Shown here: in pieces, positions 7,976 through 13,242 of the stretch
Position numbering within the stretch: position 1 is the first letter of the stretch
How the letters are laid out: each line of letters begins with the position of its first letter
NCBI GenBank assembly: GCA_002409375.1
Contig: DHNF01000045.1
Coordinates: forward strand, 6,226 to 19,467
Length of the DNA stretch: 13,242 nt
DNA from: Ruminococcaceae bacterium UBA5423
Lineage (GTDB): Bacteria; Bacillota; Clostridia; Oscillospirales; Acutalibacteraceae
Direction of reading: 5' to 3'
Notes under the pieces: model-generated
The model's database searches: none
What the model saw: the letters and a program-made list of their open reading frames with translations, nothing else
What the model was told of the DNA's origin: nothing
Program-made: the position numbers and the translations under genes

Positions 7976-7997
7976 GGAGCGCCATCCCCGGCGCTCC
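7976..7997 (-). terminator. Candidate terminator hairpin after trpB2
   Basis: An 8-bp GC-rich stem (GGAGCGCC at 7976-7983 with GGCGCTCC at 7990-7997) has a 6-base loop and begins 12 bases past the trpB2 stop. On the minus strand the stem is followed by TTATGACTGAAATATTTTTTT, so the T run comes only after about 14 bases. It may be a weak terminator or an RNA 3'-end hairpin. Confidence 0.55.
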
Positions 7998-8009
7998 GAT
8001 CAATAAGAT

Positions 8010-9377
8010 TTAAATTTTTGGAAGGGTATCAAATCCGGCCTGCAAATCCTCGTCAGTGGGGATATAATCGGACATCGTGCCTTCAAGATAAGAAGTATAG
8101 GCATTCATGTCAAAATATCCTGTGCCGGTAAGACCAAACAAAATTGTCTTCGCCTCGCCTGATTCGCGGCACTTGATTGCCTCGTCAATAGTTGTGTAAA
8201 TTGCATGAGAAGATTCGGGAGCCGGCAATATGGTTTCATGCTTTGCAAAAAATGTTGCGGCTTCAAACACCTTGGTCTGTTCAACAGAAACAGCTCTCAT
8301 GTATCCGTCGTTATACAGCTTTGAAAGTATTGGACTCATGCCATGATAACGAAGCCCACCCGCATGGTTGGCAGACGGAATAAAGTCACTGCCCAAAGTG
8401 TACATTCTAGCCAGTGGCGTTACATGCCCGGTATCACAAAAGTCATAGGCATACCGACCGCGTGTCAGCGACGGACATGACGCTGGCTCAACAGCAATAA
8501 ACTCTGTGTCTGTGCGTGTTCCGTCCAGCTTATCCTTCATAAAGGCTGCCATCAGACCGCCAAGGTTGGAGCCGCCTCCGGCGCACCCGATAACAATATC
8601 AGGATATTCGCCCAGCTTTTCCATTGCAATTTTGCTTTCAAGTCCAATAATTGATTGGTGCAGCAAAACTTGATTAAGAACCGAGCCTAAGACATAGCGG
8701 CAGCCGGGGGTATTAAGTGCAGCTTCAACTGCCTCGGAAATAGCGCATCCTAATGATCCGCCTGTTCCCGGATGAGCTTTTAAAATTGCGCGTCCAACAT
8801 CGGTGGTTTCAGACGGGCTGGGAATTATATCAGCTCCAAAGGTTTGAATGACCGCCTTGCGGAAAGGCTTTTGCTCGAAACTTACTTTTACCATATAAAC
8901 AGTAAGGTCCATGCCAAAATGTGAACATGCCATCGCCAATGCAGTGCCCCACTGTCCAGCTCCCGTCTCTGTGGTAAGGGTTGAAAGTCCCTGCTTTTTA
9001 GCATAGTAGACCTGCGCGGCGGCCGAATTTAGCTTGTGCGAGCCCGAGGTGTTGTTGCCCTCAAATTTGTAATAAATTTTGGCGGGGGTGTCCAATGCTT
9101 TTTCAAGATTGTATGCGCGAATTAACGGAGACGGACGAAAAATCCTATAAAAATTCTGCAATTCCTCAGGAATATCAATATAGCGGTCGCTGATATTCAT
9201 TTCCTGGGCGCACAGTTCCTCACAGAAGATCGGCAGCATATCCTCTGGTCCCACCGGTTTGAGAGTTTTAGGGTTCAAATACGGGTCGGGCTGCTCTTTC
9301 ATGTCTGCACGAATATTATACCACTGTTTCGGCATCTCATTTTCATTAAGATAGATTCGATAGGGATTTGAATTCAT
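8010..9377 (-). CDS. trpB: TrpB2-type tryptophan synthase beta chain
   Basis: A 455-residue PLP enzyme that joins indole and L-serine to give L-tryptophan in the cytoplasm. Its length, the long N-terminal extension (about 75 residues before RPSPLIRAYNLE) and the sequence style place it in the TrpB2 class (TrpB-like, about 430-460 residues), rather than the roughly 400-residue TrpB1 that forms the classical complex with TrpA. Visible motifs are the Schiff-base Lys115 in GSHKLNSA, the catalytic-type Glu137 in TTETGAGQWG, and the phosphate loop GGGSN at 267-271. TrpB2 enzymes often work without TrpA and can salvage free indole; no trpA or other trp gene lies in this window, which fits. AAAGGAG lies about 9 bases before ATG 9377. 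Expression is controlled by a Trp-specific T-box in the leader, behind a consensus promoter. The product is very likely; whether it acts alone is inference. Confidence 0.95.
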   Translation of the reverse strand: MNSNPYRIYLNENEMPKQWYNIRADMKEQPDPYLNPKTLKPVGPEDMLPIFCEELCAQEMNISDRYIDIPEELQNFYRIFRPSPLIRAYNLEKALDTPAKIYYKFEGNNTSGSHKLNSAAAQVYYAKKQGLSTLTTETGAGQWGTALAMACSHFGMDLTVYMVKVSFEQKPFRKAVIQTFGADIIPSPSETTDVGRAILKAHPGTGGSLGCAISEAVEAALNTPGCRYVLGSVLNQVLLHQSIIGLESKIAMEKLGEYPDIVIGCAGGGSNLGGLMAAFMKDKLDGTRTDTEFIAVEPASCPSLTRGRYAYDFCDTGHVTPLARMYTLGSDFIPSANHAGGLRYHGMSPILSKLYNDGYMRAVSVEQTKVFEAATFFAKHETILPAPESSHAIYTTIDEAIKCRESGEAKTILFGLTGTGYFDMNAYTSYLEGTMSDYIPTDEDLQAGFDTLPKI

Positions 9378-9425
9378 TTTTGTTTTCTCCTTTCAATTTA
9401 TAACCAAAGGCAAAATGCCTTATTA

Positions 9426-9463
9426 ACCAAAAAAGCTCTTGCCCCAATATTGGGACAAGAGCT
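9426..9463 (-). terminator. T-box terminator hairpin
   Basis: A 13-bp stem with one G-U wobble (arms 9451-9463 and 9434-9446) and a 4-base loop ATAT is followed on the minus strand by TTTTTTGG. It lies about 50 bases before the trpB2 start codon. It is the off state of the T-box, excluded when the antiterminator forms. Confidence 0.95.
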
Positions 9464-9690
9464 ATACTCCTGCGATACCACCCGAATTCGCCTGCATTAC
9501 ACAAGCGCACTCATTCCGCGCACCATCATACGCGCTCCCTTTGTAACGGGTGGAGTTCCCGTCGCACCTAATCCGCATATATACGTTTCGGATTGCCCTC
9601 GTAAGTCCATTCAGCACAACTGTCGTTGCTGCAATCCCACCCTTTGCAACTCTCTGAAAACGCCCATATTATGCTTACTACTCTTACTCA
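9426..9690 (-). promoter_or_regulatory. Tryptophan-specific T-box riboswitch leader of trpB2
   Basis: Read on the minus strand, the leader has the T-box parts in order: a Stem I 5' strand with AGTAAGAGTAGTAAGC (from 9688), the AGAGAG motif, and a distal hairpin GTTGCA...TGCAGCAAC holding GGGTGG. The specifier loop GAA-TGG-A (UGG at 9609-9607) follows, just before CTTAC, which closes against GTAAG of the 5' strand. Later comes the T-box sequence GGGTGGTATCGCAGG (around 9483-9470), then the terminator hairpin. UGG reads as the Trp codon and is followed by the usual purine. Uncharged tRNA-Trp should stabilise the antiterminator and let trpB2 be transcribed. The specifier agrees with the downstream enzyme, which is strong independent support. 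Confidence 0.95.
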
Positions 9691-9710
9691 TAGGTTTATT
9701 CGTTTTTATC

Positions 9711-9739
9711 ATTATATCCCCATACACCACTTTTGTCAA
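9711..9739 (-). promoter_or_regulatory. Consensus SigA promoter of the T-box/trpB2 transcript
   Basis: On the minus strand, TTGACA (9739-9734), a spacer of exactly 17 bases, then TATAAT (9716-9711): a perfect consensus vegetative promoter. Transcription should begin near 9704, some 15 bases before Stem I of the T-box. The -35 starts only 10 bases past the stop codon of the importer ATPase gene. Confidence 0.95.
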
Positions 9740-9749
9740 CAGAATTTTT

Positions 9750-10544
9750 TTATTTCACAAAATAATCCCATTTGTTCGCCGGGTTACGAAACACCTCAAC
9801 GCCAACGCCATAAGCCCCATTTATGTTATTTGGTGTCAAAACCTCTTCGGCTGCCCCATGGGCCAAGATTTCACCCTGGTGCATTAGATAAAGGCGGTTG
9901 CACCATTCGGCAGCCTGTCTTAAATCATGCAACACAGCAATAACGCAGTGCCCATGCTCGGCGAGTTGCCGACAAAGACAAAACACCTTTTGTGCATGTC
10001 GTATATCAAGACTTGAGGTGGGTTCGTCAAGCAGCAAAGTCGGAGTGTTTTGAACAAGTGCGCGCGCCAGCATTATTCTTTGCCTTTCTCCGCCTGACAG
10101 ATTTTGAACATAAGAGTTGGCAAACTCATAACAATCGGCACGGCGCAGTGCTTCGTCCACAATCTTTCTATCTGCATCACCCGGACTTGAAAAGCGACCC
10201 TGCCATGGCTGTCGTCCCATTGCGGCAACCTCGCGACCGGTAAATGCAAACGGAACAGATGTATCCTGATGCATAAAGCACATTTGCTTTGCTCTTTCAT
10301 AAACCGGTATCTTATTTATTGGTTGCAGCTCTCCGTTAAAATTAACCAACAATTCGCCCTTAACACGCAAAAATCCCGCGAGTGCTTTTAGCAATGTTGT
10401 TTTTCCGGCTCCGTTCGGACCTACAATACCGACAAACTCACCGGTGTAAGCATCAATGTCAACATGGCGCAATATTGAAAGCTCTGTTTGTCCGTTTTGA
10501 ACGCTGAAATATAGTTTTTTTGCAGATACACACACTTTTGGCAT
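9750..10544 (-). CDS. btuD: Corrinoid-type ABC importer, ATP-binding protein (BtuD/FecE family)
   Basis: A 264-residue cytoplasmic ATPase that powers a FecCD/BtuCD-type importer. It has Walker A GPNGAGKT at 42-49, Q-loop Gln93, ABC signature LSGGERQ at 149-155, Walker B LLLDEP ending at Asp173-Glu174, D-loop SSLD at 177-180 and switch His206, all intact. The start at ATG 10544 has GGTG about 8 bases upstream and lies 19 bases after the permease stop. It is the last gene of the binding protein-permease-ATPase operon. Substrate assignment to cobalamin or other corrinoids rests on the AdoCbl riboswitch ahead of the operon; by protein sequence alone haem or siderophore could not be excluded. No terminator is visible after its stop. 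Confidence 0.9.
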   Translation of the reverse strand: MPKVCVSAKKLYFSVQNGQTELSILRHVDIDAYTGEFVGIVGPNGAGKTTLLKALAGFLRVKGELLVNFNGELQPINKIPVYERAKQMCFMHQDTSVPFAFTGREVAAMGRQPWQGRFSSPGDADRKIVDEALRRADCYEFANSYVQNLSGGERQRIMLARALVQNTPTLLLDEPTSSLDIRHAQKVFCLCRQLAEHGHCVIAVLHDLRQAAEWCNRLYLMHQGEILAHGAAEEVLTPNNINGAYGVGVEVFRNPANKWDYFVK

Positions 10545-10563
10545 TGTCTTTTCACCAGCCTTT

Positions 10564-11610
10564 TTATAAAAAAGAACTTCTTTTTTTGATAAGTAAAAAT
10601 AAGAAATAGGGTGCTCCTATAAAAGCGGTAACAATGCCTACCGAAAACTCACGAAAATAAAAACTTGATATCCATCGCACCAATGTATCACAAACCGTGA
10701 GAAAAACACCGCCAAAAAAAAATGATGAGATACAAAGTCTGCGATGTGACGGTCCCACAATTAGGCGCAGGATATGCGGAATCATCAACCCGACAAAACC
10801 AATTGGACCTGTAACGCAAACAACCGAAGCTGTGCAAAGTGATGCCAATATTATCATAACCACACGGTTTTTGCCGCTGTCAACACCAAGAGCAAGAGCT
10901 TGTTCGTCACCCAGCATCATCACATCCAACCTGCCCGCAAGCAAAAGCAAAACCACTGTGCACATCATTACCGGTACAAGCATTGTATAAACATGCTCCC
11001 AACGCCTGTTAGATAAGCCGCCCATTGTCCAAAAAATGTATTTGTTGACCTGATATTCATTTGAAAGAGTCAGCAGCAATGAGGTAAACGCACTGAACAG
11101 TGCGCTCACTGCCATACCGCTCATAACCAAGGTTACAGTTGATGTGCTGCCGCGCGCCGCAAAGGATACTCCAAGAATAATTGCAACTGCAGCAAGCGAG
11201 CCGGCAAAGGCTGCTGCAGGCAATGAAAAAAACGAATACGATAAACCCAACACAATCGCAATCAGAGCTCCAAAACCCGCTCCCGCCGACACACCCAAAA
11301 GTCCCGGATCGGCAAGGGGATTGCGGAACACACCCTGCATAACAGTACCCGAAACGGCAAGACCGCCGCCGGCAAGAACCCCGCATAATATACGGGGCAG
11401 CCGCAATGCAATAACAGACATATAAACTGACAATTCAATCGATTCGCGCTTGATAAGCCCAAACGCTGCAAGGAACGATTTAATTACATCTAAAACAGGA
11501 ATAGATGTACTGCCCACACAAATCGATAACACAACAACAGTTGCCAGGCTCAACACTCCAATAAGAGTAACTGTCAACAACCCTATTCGCGCTACCCTTG
11601 TTTTTTTCAT
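10564..11610 (-). CDS. btuC: Corrinoid-type ABC importer, permease (BtuC/FecCD family)
   Basis: A polytopic membrane permease of 348 residues with about ten hydrophobic segments, the channel of the importer; a homodimer is expected in this family. Typical motifs are RLPRI at 70-74, QGVFRNPLADP at 92-102 followed by GLLGVSAGAGFG, and GPIGFVGLMIPH at 268-279, the stretch that contacts the ATPase. I chose ATG 11610 because GGAG lies about 8 bases upstream and MKKTRVARIG leads straight into the first helix. The longer frame up to 11733 would overlap the binding-protein gene by about 110 bases with hydrophilic, non-homologous residues. The gap to the upstream stop is 13 bases, so the genes are co-transcribed. 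Confidence 0.93.
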   Translation of the reverse strand: MKKTRVARIGLLTVTLIGVLSLATVVVLSICVGSTSIPVLDVIKSFLAAFGLIKRESIELSVYMSVIALRLPRILCGVLAGGGLAVSGTVMQGVFRNPLADPGLLGVSAGAGFGALIAIVLGLSYSFFSLPAAAFAGSLAAVAIILGVSFAARGSTSTVTLVMSGMAVSALFSAFTSLLLTLSNEYQVNKYIFWTMGGLSNRRWEHVYTMLVPVMMCTVVLLLLAGRLDVMMLGDEQALALGVDSGKNRVVMIILASLCTASVVCVTGPIGFVGLMIPHILRLIVGPSHRRLCISSFFFGGVFLTVCDTLVRWISSFYFREFSVGIVTAFIGAPYFLFLLIKKRSSFL

Positions 11611-11623
11611 AGAGTCAACTCCA

Positions 11624-12628
11624 TTATTCAAACAAATCCGGATAGCATACCCTGGCAAGCTCTTCCACTGCATATGCCATATAGTGAGAGGTTGAACCGC
11701 GGTATTTATCGGGCAGCGCATATAAACGATCATTCTTTACAGCCGGAAGCGAGATCAAAATTTTATCATTTTTAATAGCTGATATTATTGTCTTACCTTG
11801 ATCGTCAACTGCATTAAAGTTTTCGTCATATTTAATGCTGGGAACAATAAGCAGCTCCGGCTTCCAATCATTAAGTACGGTTTCCTTACTTACGGCAGAA
11901 TAGTTTTGGGCGGTACAAACATTAACAGCACCTGCCGCAGATGCAATTTCATCAAATGTTGAACCCGGTCCGTAAGCGCACAGCATACCATCGCTTGTCC
12001 CGTCTTCACTGTAATAATCCTCGTAATACATCACCTTGACGCGCTGTTCAACATTTTTAACCCTTTGCTTTATCGAATCGAGGCGCTGCTGCATTTCCTC
12101 AATTATTTGTTGCCCTTTCTCAGGGGCAAAAACAGCCTTTGAAATAATATCTATCCTGTCACTAATTTGCTCGAATGACATCGGGGATTCCAGCGTCAAA
12201 ACGGTAATTCCCGCTTCCTTTAATGTTGCGGTCAAAGACCCGTCAAAATCATTAAAGGTATCTAACAAAACCAAATCCGGCTGCAATGCGAGAATTTTTT
12301 CTGCCTGATTACTTGAAACACGCTCCTTAACATCGGCAGCCTTTTCTGCACATACAGAAGTAGCGGGCGAATCAATAAAAGGAGACAATCCCACTATCCT
12401 GTCTGTGTCGATTAGTTCTATTACCATTTCGGCCTCCCAAATGGGCAAAACCACAATTCTCTGCGGTTCATTCGCAATGGTTACCTGCTCATTGTTTGCA
12501 TTGTCCACGGTTATGCCGGATGGTTCGGATTTGCTTTGCGGCGCACTATTGCACCCTGCAATCATAATTGCAGCCAAAAGCAAAGCGCAAAGAAGAGAAG
12601 CCTTGTGTCTGATTTTAAAACCTTTCAT
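11624..12628 (-). CDS. btuF: Corrinoid-type ABC importer, substrate-binding lipoprotein (BtuF family)
   Basis: A 334-residue lipoprotein of the FecB/BtuF (Peripla_BP_2) family, anchored outside the membrane to capture substrate for the permease. It has a basic N-terminus, a hydrophobic core and a lipobox MIAGC with the lipidated Cys26, then a linker rich in Ser, Pro and Asn. The mature part begins with the family opening PQRIVVLPIWEAEMVIELI, where the usual GxL/SPS region follows as IVGLSPF; a long helix-like charged stretch (EKGQQIIEEMQQRLDSIKQR) forms the linker between the lobes. ATG 12628 is preferred because AAAGGA lies 9 bases upstream and the signal peptide begins at once; the longer frame to 12685 adds 19 residues before it. 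It is the first gene after the cobalamin riboswitch and its terminator, which is the basis for calling it corrinoid-binding. Confidence 0.92.
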   Translation of the reverse strand: MKGFKIRHKASLLCALLLAAIMIAGCNSAPQSKSEPSGITVDNANNEQVTIANEPQRIVVLPIWEAEMVIELIDTDRIVGLSPFIDSPATSVCAEKAADVKERVSSNQAEKILALQPDLVLLDTFNDFDGSLTATLKEAGITVLTLESPMSFEQISDRIDIISKAVFAPEKGQQIIEEMQQRLDSIKQRVKNVEQRVKVMYYEDYYSEDGTSDGMLCAYGPGSTFDEIASAAGAVNVCTAQNYSAVSKETVLNDWKPELLIVPSIKYDENFNAVDDQGKTIISAIKNDKILISLPAVKNDRLYALPDKYRGSTSHYMAYAVEELARVCYPDLFE

Positions 12629-12693
12629 TTTACCAATTCCTTTCGATGGGAAATTATTCCCCAAATTTTTGATTTCCATCCCCAAACGAAAAG

Positions 12694-12721
12694 AAAAAAC
12701 TGCCTGCTAAAGAGCAGGCAG
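12694..12721 (-). terminator. Terminator of the cobalamin riboswitch
   Basis: A perfect 9-bp stem (arms 12713-12721 and 12700-12708; CTGCCTGCT with AGCAGGCAG) and 4-base loop is followed on the minus strand by TTTTTTCTTTT. It lies about 65 bases before btuF. Its position after the aptamer implies that AdoCbl binding ends transcription early. Confidence 0.93.
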
Positions 12722-12782
12722 CACAATAACATCACAAAAAGATGTTTGTCCACTATGCCGGCTCTATCTTCCGTAGAGGGGG

Positions 12783-12957
12783 ACACGGCACAGGCAGGTC
12801 TTCTGGCTTAAAGCTTACTGCTTTTGTCTTCCCAAATTACTCCAGTGACTTATAAAAGCAGCGAAATCGCTTATTTACAGCGGCGGGACCGCGCGGGATT
12901 TTCACCCGCTTCCCTATTCTCCCGGTATTACCGGGCACCTGTACCTCGGAGATTAAA
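12783..12957 (-). promoter_or_regulatory. Cobalamin (AdoCbl-type) riboswitch aptamer
   Basis: Read on the minus strand the conserved blocks occur in the right order: GGTGCCCGG (from 12939), AATAGGGAAGCGGGTGAAAA, TCCCGCGCGGTCCCGCC, GCTGTAA, a variable arm, TCACTGG, TTTGGGAAG, and finally the B12-box end AAGCCAGAAGACCTGCC. This is the standard cobalamin riboswitch core. The first start codon downstream belongs to the importer lipoprotein. Control is by transcription termination at 12694-12721. Confidence 0.97.
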
Positions 12958-12979
12958 ATCTCCATATGAAATCGTATCT

Positions 12980-13008
12980 ATTCTAAATCTAAATTCTTAT
13001 ATTGTCAA
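12980..13008 (-). promoter_or_regulatory. SigA promoter of the cobalamin riboswitch/importer operon
   Basis: On the minus strand, TTGACA (13008-13003), a 17-base spacer, then TAGAAT (12985-12980). The -35 is perfect and the -10 matches at five of six positions. It starts a transcript near 12973, just before the riboswitch aptamer. Confidence 0.9.
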
Positions 13009-13052
13009 CATTTTCTATCAAAATTAAATCAAATTAATAATTTTAACGAAAC

Positions 13053-13086
13053 AAAACACCTGCCAGTATTATCCAGCGGGTGTTTT
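13053..13086. terminator. Probable hairpin terminator of a gene beyond the right edge
   Basis: Arms 13053-13063 (AAAACACCTGC) and 13076-13086 (GCGGGTGTTTT) pair over 11 bases with one position that is a G-U pair on the plus strand and an A-C mismatch on the minus strand. The loop has 12 bases. On the minus strand it is followed by GTTTCGTTAAAATT; the A/T ends of the stem supply the U tract. It could end a transcript from the right and insulate the importer promoter. No gene in this window clearly uses it. Confidence 0.55.
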
Positions 13087-13242
13087 AATACTGATTCTCA
13101 TTAAAAACATAGAATACTTCCCGGACTTTTTCCGTTTAGCTACGTTGTCGTCGGTCGGCAGGCGACAGCCTTCCTCCCTTCCCCGCCCTGCGAAGCAAAA
13201 AAATCCCTGTAAAGCTATTTCTATATTTTTAACAATAAACCG
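13069..13242 (-). other. Unidentified segment with GC-rich patch and an open frame running off the edge
   Basis: On the minus strand one frame is open from the window edge to TAA 13071-13069 (57 residues, containing RLPTDDNVAKRKKSGKYS). The open frame could be the 3' end of a gene, but the stop lies in the loop of a hairpin, the residues look unlike a folded domain, and there is no start or ribosome binding site in view. Bases 13141-13196 are 38/56 G or C, in contrast to the AT-rich flanks. Partial self-complementarity is present (GTCG/CGAC, CGGA/TCCG). A repeat element or structured RNA is as likely as a coding region; I cannot name it. Confidence 0.3.
13083..13107. repeat. 25-bp repeat, copy 2 (Fur-box-like core)
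   Basis: Identical to 2804-2828, in the same orientation, and again touching a hairpin, here on its left side. The reverse strand carries the AATGAGAATCAGTATT core resembling a Fur box. It is about 75 bases upstream of the importer promoter -35 and is therefore not in a classic repressor position for that promoter. Two exact copies 10 kb apart suggest a dispersed repeat or a real regulator site. Confidence 0.6.

Noticed and set aside
8010..9377. Classical TrpB1 partnered with TrpA
   Set aside because: Length, N-terminal extension and motif style fit TrpB2, and no trpA is adjacent.
9450..9943. Plus-strand reading frames of 105-145 residues opposite the T-box and btuD end
   Set aside because: They lie antisense to a well-supported T-box leader and promoter and show no recognisable protein features.
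11611..11733. A 41-residue N-terminal extension of the permease
   Set aside because: It overlaps the end of btuF, is not hydrophobic in permease style, and the ATG at 11610 has a proper ribosome binding site.
12629..12685. A 19-residue N-terminal extension of the binding lipoprotein
   Set aside because: It would precede a complete lipoprotein signal peptide; ATG 12628 has AAAGGA at the right distance.
2804..13107. A 10-kb integrated element flanked by 25-bp direct repeats
   Set aside because: No integrase, transposase, tRNA target or mobility gene is present, and the enclosed genes (secDF, dedA, importer, trpB2) are ordinary chromosomal genes. A dispersed repeat is simpler.

Overview
The window looks like a chromosomal stretch from an anaerobic, endospore-forming Clostridia-type Firmicute (low-GC Gram-positive). 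The reasons are a pyruvate:ferredoxin oxidoreductase, a small DUF3787-type spore protein, purine-rich AGGAGG-type ribosome binding sites, consensus SigA promoters, a T-box leader and an AdoCbl riboswitch. Species cannot be named from the sequence alone. Nothing in it looks like a phage, transposon, CRISPR array or defence island.

Layout. Bases 2-2809 (+) hold the 3' four-fifths of a PFOR gene that runs off the left edge. It converges on a 55-residue small gene on the minus strand (2862-3029), with a strong shared hairpin terminator between them. All remaining confident genes are on the minus strand. In transcription order from the right they are: a cobalamin riboswitch with its promoter and terminator (about 12694-13008); a corrinoid ABC importer (lipoprotein, permease, ATPase; 12628 down to 9750); a tryptophan-specific T-box leader with a perfect consensus promoter (9426-9739) driving a TrpB2-type tryptophan synthase beta chain (9377-8010); a hairpin-rich gap; an AspT-type aminotransferase (7816-6539); a secD-secF pair with its own consensus promoter (6523-4058); and a DedA-family membrane protein with its own promoter (3936-3255). 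The right end (13053-13242) is intergenic-looking. It carries a hairpin, a copy of a 25-bp repeat that also occurs at the end of PFOR, and a GC-rich patch I could not identify.

How the genes work together. PFOR oxidises pyruvate to acetyl-CoA and reduces ferredoxin. The importer is repressed by adenosylcobalamin through its leader and brings in corrinoids. TrpB2 makes tryptophan from indole (or indole made elsewhere) and is switched on when uncharged tRNA-Trp accumulates. SecDF assists Sec protein export. No terminator is visible between the importer ATPase and the trpB2 promoter, so some trpB2 transcripts may pass through both the cobalamin switch and the T-box. No wholly new system is evident. 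The points most worth a second look are the nested riboswitch control, a perfect 22-bp inverted repeat over the aminotransferase promoter, the repeated Fur-box-like 25-mer, and the GC-rich patch at the right edge.
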